Of a stretch of DNA of 64,000 bases, positions 37,971 through 50,793 are shown piece by piece. The DNA is from Todiramphus chloris collaris (lineage: Eukaryota > Chordata > Aves > Coraciiformes > Alcedinidae). Below the pieces are notes generated by a model that had not been told where the DNA came from, searched no databases, and saw only the letters and a program-made list of their open reading frames with translations. The DNA lies in assembly GCA_025345505.1 (NCBI GenBank), contig JANVCC010000017.1, forward strand, positions 1,368,315 through 1,432,314, in the 5' to 3' direction. The position numbers were made by a program, and so were the translations under genes. Each line of letters begins with the position of its first letter. Position 1 is the stretch's first letter.

Positions 37971-39050
37971 TTGATGGACTGTAACAATATCCACCCAAGC
38001 TGGCTGACGTTGTTGCAAGGACACTCTCCATAACCTTTGAGATGTCATAGAGATGTCCCACAAGAAGCCTAATAACACCCCCATCTACAAGAAGGGCTTA
38101 CATGAGTATCCAGGAAATTATAGGCCCCTCAGTCTTCTTTCAGTCCCTGGGAAAGTTTTTGAGCAAATATTCTTGGTACAATTACAAGTCAAATGAGGCA
38201 CATGATCGGGGAAAGCCTGCATGGATTCACCAAGGGCAAAATCATACTTGACAAACCTGATCTCCTTCTACAACAAAATAACTTGCATAGTTGATATGGG
38301 GCATGAAGTAGGTATTGTATACCTGGATTTCTCTAAGGATTTTGATATAGTTCCCCACAACCTCCTCCTGGAGAAACTGGTGCACTATGGTCTAGACAAG
38401 TGGTCTGCATGGTCAGTGGGGAACTGCCTGACAGGCTGAACCCAGAAGGTGGTGATAACTCCTTTTCAAATCTGCAACGTGTCACATATGGGGTCCCCTA
38501 GAGATTGATAGTAGGCCAAATGCTGTTTAATATCCTCAGTGATCTGGATTGTGGGATCACAGGTACCCTAATGAAGTTTGCCAATGATATAAGACTGAGT
38601 GGGGAGGTAGGCAGTTCATCAGAGAGAGCCACCCTGCAGGAAGACATGGATAGGCTGGAAGACTGGGCTAACAAGAATCTTATGAAGTTCAACAAGGATG
38701 AGTGTAAGCTCTTGCACATAGGACAACATAATCCTGGAATGTAGGACAGACTGGGATCTACCCATCTGGGGAGCAGCTCTGTGGAAAGGGACCCAGGAGT
38801 CCTGGTGGACAAGCAGCTCAGTATGAATGAACAGTGTTCTGCTGCAGCAGAGCAATCTGGGTTGCATCAAGAACATCACTGTAAGAAGTCATTATCCCAC
38901 TCGACTCAGTGCTGGTCAGGCAATACCTGAAATACTAATACGATGATGGGCCATCTAATATAGATCATGTTTTTATTAAGAAAATTTGGACCAAATGATT
39001 CTTGAAGCCTCTTCCAAGCTGGTGTTTTATGATTCTATGATTCTTTGAAT
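37971..39050 (+). mobile_element. CR1 LINE, RT domain and 3' tail with deletion
   Basis: This CR1 copy of about 1.08 kb starts within the RT domain ('ccacccaagctggctgacg'). It shows the RT block VYLDFSKDFDIVPHN in the ORF at 38221-38439 and a mutated catalytic box (FAND instead of FADD, about 38578-38589 region) in the ORF at 38505-38744. It also has the 'DRLEDWANKNLMKFNKDECK' block. After about 38945 the consensus jumps to the 3' UTR at 38985-39050, so roughly half a kilobase of the family's 3' coding part is deleted. Stops and frameshifts make it inactive. Its 3' UTR differs from those of the 385 and 62166 copies. Confidence 0.92.
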
Positions 39051-41466
39051 CTAGCTTTTGCCTTCATACTGTATAATATCCTGAGTATGTATTCACTAAG
39101 TCCTGAAAGTGAACAACATAAATGTTTTCTTTAGCCCTAAGTCTCATGTTGAATGCTTAGACTCCTCAAACTGAGATCTATTGACTTTATGTATATACAT
39201 TAAACTTCATCTTTGCATTTTTAGAACACATATGGAAAGTACAGTAAAAGAGAGCTAGACATCTAAACCAGAAAAAATCTGCCATTTTCCACAGACTCTA
39301 TAGCTTTCTCTTTAGAAATAGATCAACACCACTGAAAGAAATTGTCTCTAAACAACTCATTTCTAATTGTTTTATAAATCAAATTTTATGTCTACATTAA
39401 AGAATTAGAGGACAAGTTACCCAGATGTCTAGTTTTTGTTGCTATTTTTATAATTTTGAAGAGCTTGTGGGTGAAATACAATGCAATCTGTTTGGAAAGC
39501 ACCTTTTGAAAAAGGAACATTTGAAAAATGTCTCTTACTAAAAATGCTTGGTTTGGCCTCTATACTTCCTTTTGCACTTACACTGTTCTCTCCCTTATCT
39601 TCCCCACCCTGCAACTTCTTTTCTGATCAGCCTCTCCTATGTGCTCTCTGCTCTGAAAATAATTTCTTTTGGTGTTCTTTCCTCCCATCTCTTCAGTTGA
39701 TCTCTGGTTTTTATCAAAGCTGAAGTCTCTAATTTTTTCTTTTCTTAAAGTGAGCATACAAGTAGTCTTTGAACATATGTCCTTAAAAGTTCCATTTTCT
39801 TTTTTTTCTGGCTTTTTTTTTCCCCCTTCTCTTTGTTGGAAGTAGAACTTAAAAGCTGGAAACAACCTAAAACAACCCTAAGAACCTGTGACTGAGAAAC
39901 AGAGCTTGGTTTAAAACATGGGGTCAGCATGAAGACTTCAGCTAAAAATGAAGTGATTATTCTTTGCTCCTTCAATTGTGATTTTTTTTTTTTCTGGTGA
40001 TATTAACTTGTATTATTCGTGCCTTTGATGTCTTTTGTTTCTTCTGTTTCAGTGTTAACACAGACAATACTAAATGATAATAGCATTACTGGCCACTTAC
40101 ACTTCGCATTGGCACACTATATCCTTAAATAAAAGAAGTTGGCCAGATTGGATTATTATTACAGTTTGTGTGTATTTTAATGATCACACTTAATGATTTT
40201 CTGTCTAGGTCAGCATCATTCCTGTCTTATAAAAACAGCAATATTCATATCCACCATATAGTTATGTTTTACACATGTTATTAAATAAAATTACAGCACT
40301 AATTTAATGATTTTGTGTCATATAAATTGTACAAAATCCAAAGTGCTTCTTCTTAAATAAAGCTTACAATTATATAAAGTGTGAATCAGAGTTACTAATA
40401 ATCTGTGTTTTCAGTTTATTCTTGACTGATGAGTAGATCACTTGTAATCAGATGAAGTTAAATCTCTGCATGAGACATTGCACCATTTGATAAAACACTG
40501 CTGTCACAAATACTTTGTGTGACATCACTGAAAGGAAAGACATAGCTGGCTCCTTAATAGTGAATTCTTCTTCATATGAGTATTATTTAACCAGAGCATC
40601 CCTCAGCAATTTCAGTAACAGAAATAAGCAAGGCACAGGCCTGACTGTTATTGAACTTGGATAATGCCTGATGATGATCATAAGTATTTTTTTTCTCTGT
40701 ACCTCACAGTATCAATTCATGATGTTTATTTTGGTTTAAGCAGCTGACAGAAGTTCAGCTTAACCTTACACTTAGATGGAAGAACCAACTTGCCCATGAG
40801 TCTAAGTCCATGAGAAACACTGAAGTAAAATGTATACTGTAGAGGTCGACATTCATTCTCCAACAAGGCAAGTCAGCACACAGTCATTGCATTCATCAGG
40901 TACATAGTGTTAAACAAATGCTGAAATGATTTGTCAGATATTAGTTAAGCTTCTGAAGGACTAAGAACTCTGAAATTTGAGGTGGTAAATTCACAAGGAG
41001 GAAAGAAAATTCTTCTCTTCATCTGCATGAAGAAGAGAGATAGTTTCAGAGTGAAACATATTTAAGAAAGACTTCCTTTCTACAGCATGTCATAATACAT
41101 ATTAGAGAACTGCAAAACTGTATGAATTTCTTTAGCAAGATTCATTATTTTTGATTGACTTCTATCAGGGAAATTAAATAACCTGTGCTGAAGCCATAAA
41201 TTACTTGAGATTTGGAAAAAGATAATCTGGTCTCAATCTTCATTGTCTATTTGATGAAATAAGAAACAAATAATTATAGACAAATTGAAATATTTTATAA
41301 TATCAAGATATAATTAAATATCATTACAAAGAAATTCTTAAAGAACTTGCTAAGACTTGCAGAGGACAAAGTTGATCTCTAGACAGCTATTCAGATAATT
41401 TTGTAAATTGGGTCCAAATACACAACAAGCATTTGATGCAGCTAAAAGCACTAATATTATTGCAGC

Positions 41467-41636
41467 TGTAACGGCTTAATGGTAAAAAAGTGAGGCAAGG
41501 GTCGTAGGTAGAAGCACTGTTTTTTTATTGGATCAAGAGATTTAACTGGAAAATCACTCCAACCCCAGATCTCATGCAGAAAGACTGCTTTAGCTGAAGG
41601 ACAGCTCTCAGTAAGAGAAAGTTTAAAAAAGAGCAA
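41467..41636 (-). mobile_element. Possible LTR fragment, minus sense
   Basis: Read on the minus strand, a poly(A)-signal-like CCAATAAA (about 41530) is followed by 'acgacccttgcctcac' and a terminal GCCGTTACA ending at 41467. This is the layout of an LTR R-U5 end. The hexamer TGCAGC just outside 41467 (41461-41466) recurs at 41637-41642 and could be a 6-bp target-site duplication. That would make a very short, internally deleted LTR of about 170 bp. It does not resemble the other three LTRs and I cannot name a family. Confidence 0.35.
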
Positions 41637-41870
41637 TGCAGCAATTAACAGAGAGAGAAGAAAGCTGCCACAGAACAGACAATGGCCCTCTATTTAGGTC
41701 TGTCAGTAGACACATGAGAGATGCATCCCTTCCTATTCTGAAATGGATGAGAGCCTTAATGTCTGGGCTATTCAATATTTGGATGTCTATTTATCTGATT
41801 TTGATCAGAGTTTCCACACAGAAATGAAGAAGAGCTCATGTGCCCAAGGCTTCTCTTTTTATCTTTTCAG

Positions 41871-41909
41871 AGTATATATGCTGATCTCATAAAAGATATT
41901 TCTGCTTAA
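41871..41909 (+). CDS. Possible terminal exon with stop (hypothetical)
   Basis: A very strong acceptor ('ttctctttttatcttttcag') is followed in phase 0 by 12 codons, SIYADLIKDISA, and a TAA at 41907-41909. An AATAAA lies at 42021-42026, about 112 bp after the stop. Phase 0 fits the donor at 37861. It is short and was picked partly because the phase matched, so chance is the leading alternative. Confidence 0.15.
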   Translation, partial: SIYADLIKDISA

Positions 41910-44015
41910 AAAGTTGCCTGAAGTAAAGCTAAGTACATTGTTTACACAGACCATAGTTAAAGGATGTGGGACTTTGTCCTGAAAAGCAGTGGTTCTGGAA
42001 AAGGACTGGGAATTGTGATGAATAAATAGCAGTTTATGAGCACTCAGTGCAAAGCTGTGACAAGCAGGACTCTGGCACTCCTTGAATGTGAAATGGGCAT
42101 TAGCAGGAAGGAGGGAAAAGGTGTAATCTCCCACATACAGAGCTCAAGAGACCACCACTGTTGAGTTGTATGTAGTTCTGATGTGTGTGCTTCAAAGAGA
42201 ATACTGAAAATTTAGTAGCTTCAGAAAAGATGGACAAAAGTTATTCCAGAAAATATATCTCAGAGTGAAATAATTTCTCAAAGAGAAGGATGAGATGTGA
42301 TTTTTGAAACAATCAATATGTAGACTTGCCAAAAGAAAACTGGTATTTAACAAAAACACAAGAACATTCAGTGACTGGCAGTTAAGTCTAGAGAAATTCA
42401 GACTGGAATTAAGGTGTATTTTTTCAGAGTGGACATTTAACTATTGGAATAATTACCAAAGAACATAGAAAAAAATATTTCTATTGGTCATATTGTTTTC
42501 AAAATATATCCTTTACTTCAGATGTGATAGAAAAATTTTTAGAAAAAAATTATTTGGACTGCTCTGTGCAGGAATTGTTCAGGCTTCAGACACTATTAAT
42601 CTAGAAACCTTGCAATCCTCCAGTCCCTGTCACATGCACACTGATAATAACATCCCATTATAGCATTCTTTTTGCACATTTTAGCTCCAAACTTTTTGCA
42701 CTTATCACTGAATGGAACCAAAAAAACCCAAACCACAAGTGAAAGAGAAAAGCTCACAGGCTCTGATGAGTCAGGGAAGTGCTGAAGAAGGAAGTGGCAA
42801 CAGTCACCCCTGATCCTAAAGGTAGCATCTATTGCCACAACATTAAGAACAACATTAGCTTAACTCACTGTTCATCCTCATTATTAGTGATGTTCAGGAA
42901 CTGGCAGTCATGCATAGCATTCTCCTTAGCAGTAATCAAGAATGCAGGGATGATACTTATATAACCATGCTCAAAAAGCATATTACAGAGTACAGGTACT
43001 GAATATGCCATCTATCAGACACTGCTGCACCACCCATTATTAGGAGGATTTAATAAGAAATTATATAGGAGGTGGAGCCTAAAGTACACAGTCTTATGTA
43101 TAGTTTTCTGCTCCTTATTACAATTGTGCAGACTTATTAGCCCAAAGCTAAATTCATTTATTTTGTTGTAATGGTAACTTGGTAACATTTGTTACCAGCC
43201 ATGATTCAACAAAAGACTCAAGGCGATGAATTATCCAGTTGGTGTGTTTAAAGCAGAGAACATGTTGACACCCTTGGCTGAATGACTGTCATGCAAAGAC
43301 AGGATCAAAAGGAAAGAAAAACAGCCTAAAGTCCTTTCCAGCTTTTCTTTTTTTACAATTACAGGTAGATTTTAGGGACTGCTGAAATACAGAGCCTTGG
43401 TTTCTAGCAGACTTGGCTTAAATGTCCTTGCAGTTCACATGCCAAACTCTGTCCCTATCACCCACTGTTGCAATAAGAGCTGATAATGCATACCTTCTCT
43501 GCTGTCCTAAGCTGTTACTATAGCACATGGAATTTCTGTCTTCTCCTCTGTTTGAAATCTTAGAACTTAAGACTAGGAAAAAATAACCAAACCCATCCAC
43601 AACTCTTCTTTGTTATTTAATCTCAACAGAGCTATTTGCCAAGAGACTTTTTCCTTTTTCTAATGTCTTCAGTCCAACCTTAGTCTAAAGCCTGCAAGGT
43701 CTGCTCTCATTTTATGACCAGGAGCTGCTCCAAAGGTAGCATTCATTCCAGTGTCTATTTCTTGTCAGCCTCAGGAGCTTCCAGCTTCTTTAATTTGTTG
43801 TCTTCCAATGGTGCCTTGCTTAACTTACAACAGTTTGTCATAAAACTCGTAAAAGACTTAGACCTTTTTTCAGTGAAGACATTAGTAATTTTGTTCCTTG
43901 CATGGTGACATCTATCCTTCACATATGACCTGATCTTCTGCCCATTATGTTCAGTGGCAAAATCCTTTCTAACTTAGAAAGAGCTGGTCTTTATGCTTGA
44001 TGAACACTGAAAGCA

Positions 44016-44047
44016 ATGCACTGTGATAAAGATGCACTGTGATTAAG
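44016..44047. repeat. 16-bp tandem duplication
   Basis: ATGCACTGTGATAAAG (44016-44031) is followed directly by ATGCACTGTGATTAAG (44032-44047), with one mismatch. Confidence 0.93.
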
Positions 44048-44713
44048 TCTTTAAACTACTTCTTAAAAAAACACTAAAAACCTCAGTGATAGTTATTTCA
44101 GCAATATAAACACCAGCAACAAAAAATTAAACAATTATTTAAGTGCAAGTCCTCATATTTGTTCTCCTTTTCAACATCTCCTGAATAAGCCTAAGGACAC
44201 AATTCAAAGAGTTTAGGTATTAGACTGATTAAAAATTAAGAATCTGGTCCTACTGAGTTCATTCAAAGAGTAAGAGTCAGGCACCTGTGCCCTAAGCACT
44301 ACTAATAACTTTAAGTCTAAGCTCTAAAGGCTTCCAAAGGATGATATACATGGGCTGGTGACAGCTACATGTCTCAAAAGGATAATAAAAAACAAATACT
44401 AATACACTGAACAAGTCACCAAAAAATTACAGAAAAAGGCTTAAGAGACTATGCTGAAGTCTCACCTTTTACTGAAGCTATGAGTCCAAGGTTTATCTCT
44501 TCATGGGTCCATATACCTACAGCATAGTGAAGGAACTTCATTAGGGAAAAACATAAGATACCGAGACAAGTCTATAACCTGATTCATTATCTGTCATTGC
44601 AATATCTTCATTTTTCCTGCTTCTAGTCCATTAGTTTTCACATGCTTTTTTTTTGTACAAAAAAAAAAGAAGTGGATTATGAGTGGTAATAGATGAAGCC
44701 TTTGAATTTAGCT

Positions 44714-45120
44714 CCATAGAATCATAGAATCATAGAATCATTATGGTTGGAAAGGACCTCCAGGGTCATCAAGTCCAACCTTTGTCCTAGCATTTCTCAA
44801 CCACTACACCATATCCTCAAGCTCCACATCTAATCATTCTTTAAACACCTCCAGGGATGGTGACTCCACCACCTCCCTGGGCAGCCTGTTCCAGTGCCTA
44901 ACCACACTCTCAGTGAAGAACTTCCTCCTAATATCTAATCTAAACTTCCCCTGACGCAACTTTAGTCCATTCCCCCTCATCCTATCATTACTAATTTGAG
45001 AGAAGAGACCAACACCGGTCTCTCTACAACCTCCTTTTAGGTAGTTGTAGAGGGCAATAAGGTCTCCTCTCAGCCTCCTCTTCTCCAGACTAAACAAACC
45101 CAGTTCTCTCAGCCGCATAT
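44714..45120 (-). mobile_element. CR1 LINE, 3' end, minus strand
   Basis: About 405 bp of CR1 in reverse orientation. On the + strand it begins with three copies of the terminal unit ('atagaatcatagaatcatag'), then 'ggttggaaaggacctccagg'. On the minus strand the last part of the RT ORF stays open for 94 codons (45118-44834), with '[19 protein letters not shown]' and '[20 protein letters not shown]'. This is one of the better preserved tails here, so probably one of the younger insertions. Confidence 0.95.
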
Positions 45121-45945
45121 TCTCACATTCTCAGCCTTCTTCTACAGGCTGTAGGCAGATTCCTAATTTCTCTGTATTTTTTTGTGACTTAGCTTTTGAA
45201 AGTGTCTGCTTCTTAACAGCCACTGTGAATTACTCTTTGGAAACTCTTAGAGTATCTTACTGGCTGTATAGGAAGTCCAGTTGCTTCATTACATCTTTCT
45301 GAATGACCCCAACAGAGCCAAGTACAGGATTTTTAGGCACTGAGTTGGCACAATTAGGAAGGCCGAAGAGATGTCTCTGAATTTTCCATTGTTTGATTAT
45401 AAGAGGAATTGTGATTTGTGTCTTCAGGTGCTATTGTGAGAATAATGTCAGTAATTCTGATTAGCTGGTCCCTTTTCAAAGAAGAATGTGGAAAAAATGG
45501 ATCATTAAAATGAATTCTATATTATAAAGGCATTATGGTAACTTAAGACATAAACAAACAGTCCAAACAGACAGACATTCAACAAAACTCTCTCTTCCAC
45601 TGGTTTTAAATCAGAAGGAACAATCAACCAGAGCATTCATAATACTTTCCACAGTAATAATAAATAATGTGTCTTCTTCATACCTAAAGTCCATTTTAAT
45701 GCACCTTTCCTATGAAAACAATGTAAGAATAAAAGTCCCACTGGATTTAGTGGTTCTCTTGCCTGCCTCTTTTAAAGTGACAAAACTGCTTGTGGAGAGG
45801 TGTGACAGAAAGTCAGGGAAAAAATGGGTAAAGCCAACACTGAAACAATCTTAATGTCAAGGTAGCACACTAGCAATTTTAGGATGAAGACAGATGTACT
45901 ACCCATTTCATAATTTACAAAGTTTGGAAGATGCTGAATGTATTC

Positions 45946-45963
45946 TTTTTTTTTTTTTTTTTT
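45946..45963. repeat. poly-T tract (18 nt)
   Basis: An uninterrupted T run. Confidence 0.95.
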
Positions 45964-48900
45964 GTGTATGTGCATGTGCCTAACACTACACAAATATTAG
46001 TGCTAAAAGGGCGCTGTTTTTGAGTACTGACAGTTATACAAATAGATTTTCTTAACACAAAAATACGCTGCACTTAAGAGACCCAGAAATCCTCATATGG
46101 GGTTATACTTTGGATTGGTAATCTTCATATTGAGTTCTCAGTACAACAGGTGACATGACTCATACTCACATCTGCTCTTTATATTGATATTAACATCTGA
46201 GAAAAAGTCCTTTAGTGACCTACTTGCATAATTCTGTTGTTGGATAGTAGCATTATAAAGCATGATTGCAGGGTAAACTATATAATATTTATACTATCGC
46301 AACAGCTGAAGGATTTAGTCACATCAATCTTATGTTTGAAAGATGAAGAGGGCTAAATACTTTTCTCATCAGACTATTCTTCAGCTGTTTTCCATATTCC
46401 TAGTCATATTCTTTCTTCCTAAGAACTTTCTTTTTTTTTTTTTTTTCTCTATGCCCTTAGCATGTTAACAAAGAGCTGCATTCATACTGTAGTATGGTAT
46501 CTGAAGTGAAGTTATACATGTGGTATTTTTTAAAAGCGTTGCTAATGTACTTCCTTTGCATTTTTTTTTAAAACATCTCAAAAAAGTGAGGATTTCCTAA
46601 ACAGAAGAAGACATCCTACTAACACTGAAATTCAATGCGGTATGTACATCCACTAAACATTTGTGTCCTTAAAATTTTTCTTTGTTATCTACAATAAGGT
46701 TACTATTGATTTTTAGTCTGTATAATACACAGAAAGTAACTACCCCAGATTCACCTATATCTTTGCAACAAACTGTGTTAGGTATACATCGTAGTAATCT
46801 TCAGCGTGTGTTCCTTCTCAAAAGCTTTAGAATAAAAGTATTTCTACTTTTGAGAATAAAGTGCAGGGCCTGAATAAGTATTCAAAATTACTCATTGTAA
46901 ATGAATATCCCAGTGAGAAATTAATAAAACAACAAAGCAGTATCTACCATATACACACTTTTTTCCATTCATAGCCATCTTTCTGCATGGGTGCTAACAC
47001 ATGGTGGAATGCTCTGATTGTAAGATTCATTAGCAGAAAGCTGCACAGACAAACCAGAAGAACACTGTAGAGGAACTTGGGGTGCCTGCAGGGAGAATTA
47101 AGATGTTTCATCCCTTTCCTTTCAGCGTCCTCAGCAAGACTTGCTTTACCAGCCTTGAGATTCTGTTCATACCACTTTGCAAACCAATGACCTTTAAATC
47201 TTTTTCATGCTGACAGAGTTTCCTAATGAAAGAGTCGAGTTTCATTTTGGAGAACTTATGCAGAGCCTCACAAAGGAATTGTGGCACTTCAATTTCATTT
47301 TAGGCTGCATTCATACTTAACTCTAAGGGGATTCACTACAAAAGCTGCTTTGCTGCTAGAGTGTTTCAGCATGCACAGGAACCAAAAGTTTTCAACACAA
47401 AGCTTAAATAGGTGCCTAAAGTTTCCCTACTGTGCATGCTGAGATAGGCCACCAAGCTGGCTCAGCTGCATGACTCAGTGCCTAAGGCTGTCAGAAATTC
47501 ACAGTTTAGGCATCCCTCTATGAAAGTCCCTTGAGGTCTGGTCTGGTAAGCTTCACAGTACACCTAATACATCCTGACAGCTTGAAGGTCAGCCTAAAGC
47601 ATGGGAGCCACAGTTATTTCTATTTAAAAAAAAAAGTGATTATTTCAGGTTCCCTTTCTTTCCAGAACTGCTTAGTCTTTAAAAGAGTTTACCAAGGGAG
47701 CAAAACATTCTAGTTCAATGATGGTGATTCAGTGATGCACTTCTGAGACTTCTGTCCAGTTTCAGGGATTTTGTTTATCTTGGAATTAAAGAACTAAACA
47801 GATTGATCCAGTCTCATCTGGCAACAAGCATAAATTCAACAGGGTTATCCAGTTACAAGTTCTAAATTTGTACAAGGCATTTAATCTCCTGGAATTTCTG
47901 TCTGGCTAGCATTTCATCTATCAGTTTGCCTGTTAGGATGCCATGTTAAGGAACATAATTGTCCCCAGTCAGTGTGTAAGTATACTTATACGTAAATTCA
48001 TAGGTATTTAAGTTTCTTTATATGTGACTGTGAACAGACGTTGATTAAACTATACCTTTAATTGTAGGTCCTACAACATTCAGCATGACAACTCCTAACA
48101 GGTGTTCTGAATCTGAGGCTTCATGTCTGTTTCTGCAAAGAATAGAAATAAAGATTTTGATTGATACCTAGCCTCGAGAAGTCTTTGTTTCCAATGCAGA
48201 TGTGATTTCATGACATTGCTTTCATGAAATATTAGGTCTCCAGCACTCAAGTCTCATAACACTGGGTCACTGAACTAGATTTACTACCTCATCCCCATTA
48301 AAATCAAAATGTCTGTGAAATAAGAACTTGGTGGACCAAATGCATGGGGAAATCACTGAACTGACACTACTGCATATGGATATATTTGATTTTTCACTGG
48401 AGTGAATCTGAAATCCTAGTGTACACAATGACCTGGGAAATCTATACTTCAGCTGACTTTCATGAAAACTGCTTTTGCAGTGATATCTTCTAACCATACA
48501 CAAATCTGTTTTGAGTTTGCCATAAGAACCAGATATTTGTGAACATTTGTGCTTGGAAAACACAAGTTTTGTCTGACTTGAGATCTCAGTTGAGCTTAAA
48601 AGGCTCTTGTGTGAATGAAAACATAAGGGATTACACAGCCTCAGTCTATTAGATGTCTTCTGCAATCTACTTCCACCTGTTAACAGCTTTAATACAGTCA
48701 GTAAATTCCATGATTTGACTTGTGTATTTTTTTATTAATTTAGTGGTGCAGCTAACCCAACAGTAATTTTCATCTTTTACCTAAAAATTCTTTTCAGGAC
48801 ATCTTGCCCTGACTTTTCGTAGTCTTACTTTGTGAAGCAGATGAAAGTCCTGCTTGCTCCTGCACTCTTATCTTTTAGTTTAGTTTTCTCTGGGATGACG

Positions 48901-50137
48901 TTGGTAAACATCAAGCATGGCCACAAAGTCTAACAGCTATTAAAACTTTATCAAACTTACTGACATTGACATCATAAGGAACAGAAAATAGTTTGAAGAA
49001 ATTCTTTGCCTACCGTCACTACTTTCCCTAAAAAGGCAGAATTCCTCTGTAAGATTTTCTTACAAATTGCTTACAGTGAGAGCAAAGAGTACTAGTTATG
49101 ATTTGACTTAGAAACTCTCAAATGCTCAGTATAATCCTCTCCTCCCCTCCCAAACTGAACTGCTGTTCAGGTGTAGGTCAGGCAGTACACAACAACATCT
49201 TTCAATCCACTCAGCTCTGTTAAACACAGAACAACTGCTTTGTTTATCAGCTGGACCTTTGTTACCTGCAAACTTTTTATCTATAGTCTACAGGAAAAAA
49301 AAATCACCATACTTTCTCCAGAGCTAATGAAAATCTGTTTCATTCACACTTTTATGGTTTTGAGTTTTCAGTTCCTAGCTATTTACGATACTTTATAAGA
49401 GGTCAGCAATAACTGGGACATCACAAAACATGTATTCTCAAACTTGTATAAAATGCTTACATGTAAGTAATTTTAAGTTCCAGGTATGGAGTGAAACTTG
49501 GGTAAAGGATTTAGGAAGGTATAGCTTTTAAAGTGTCATCCACTTACTTGTTCCTTATATAAAGTCTTTGTATTAGCCCTTTTTCTGCCAGTAACTTGAT
49601 TTTACTTGTTACATGTCAGCCAACTGAACATTTTCTTAACGTACCAACCATATTAAAAAAGGAAAACTACTTTTAAAATTTCACAGTAGTGATGTTCAAT
49701 GACTTCAATAGTCATTCCTAACACAATAGATCTTTTTCTCCAAGGAGTGTGAGATGGACACCTTAATGTTCCCCACATTTTCGGAACACAGGTCAATAAA
49801 TCTCACTTGTACAGAAATCACTTGAGGGAAAAAAAAAAAAAAATTAAAAATGCAAAGGCATTACAAATATGTATGTGCTGTGAGGCAAGGTTTCACCTTC
49901 AGAAGGGTTTTGACTTAAGAAACCTATCTTGCTGACTGCACAGTGGCAGATCAGCTGGGAAAAAGAATGAATTTTATTTTTATGTCCCCTCTGCTTAATC
50001 AGCATCTTGCTGTTCTGGTATTTGGTGTAATGAATGACAACTTTTTGTTGCCAACCCAACAGGAGAAGAAATGTTGTCTTGTGCAATGTGAAATTAATAT
50101 TTATTTATGCAATAAAGACTGTTTCATGACGCACACC

Positions 50138-50157
50138 TTAATTAATTAATTAATTAA
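50138..50157. repeat. (TTAA)n microsatellite
   Basis: Five units of TTAA form a perfectly palindromic 20-nt tract. Confidence 0.95.
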
Positions 50158-50793
50158 ATGAAGAGAGACACTCATTGGAAGAGCAGTTTACAAGGTAATA
50201 GGGAGATGGACAGAAACTAAATCTTTAAGATCTAACCAACTTGTCACAGGGCTTTACAGAAAGGGCAGTCCCTGACTTTGTCTCCACTCTGTTTTGGGGA
50301 TAGGTAAATATCTGGGAGATTACCATTCTTTTGTGTTCTCCTAGAGCTCCTGAAAACAAAACAAATGAGTAGAAAAAAAAAATAGAGCATCTTCTACTAT
50401 CTACAATTTCAATACAGATTTCTCTGGTTTAGTGCTGCTTAAATGAATGATTTAAGTTTAGTTCATTTCAAACAAGAGTGATGCTAGCCCATGCTAGTAT
50501 TTTAATACTGCTGTATAGATGTCTTGCTGGGAGTCATATGCAAAGACTTTACAAAAAAAATGCTTTAAGTGCCTTGCTTTGTCCAGCAGTTCTACATATA
50601 ATGGTCTCCTTGGGAAAAAAAAAACAAACCAAAACAACAACAATATAAAATCAGCTGTCAAGATACTGCTGTTTGTCATGGATGACCAGAAAAAAGAGTG
50701 GTCTGGAAACAGGGCAGAAAACTTATGTGACCATGAGCCTGGCTGCACTTCTTTCCTCTGTGGGCACAGTGGAAGGCACCTTGTATTATTTCC

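Larger units (their letters stand above)
39051..44713. other. Unique DNA, mostly no gene
   Basis: AT-rich sequence with a candidate LTR remnant (41467-41636), a candidate terminal exon (41871-41909) and a short duplication (44016-44047). ORFs over 90 codons (39578-39865 -, 41859-42134 -) are low-complexity or unrecognised. Confidence 0.5.
45121..50793. other. Unique DNA, no gene seen
   Basis: AT-rich sequence with poly-T runs (45946-45963, about 46431-46446) and a TTAA repeat at 50138-50157. The 132-codon minus ORF at 48267-48665 has no recognised domain and no splice or promoter support. Confidence 0.55.

Noticed and set aside
47390-47620. Recurrent 'ggtgcctaa'/'ttaggcatc' words suggesting an ancient DNA transposon remnant
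   Set aside because: Too degraded to define ends or a family by eye. A Dfam search would be needed.
48267-48665. 132-codon minus-strand ORF, among the longest outside repeats
   Set aside because: There is no recognised domain, its serine/cysteine-rich composition is typical of antisense AT-rich DNA, and there is no promoter or splice support.
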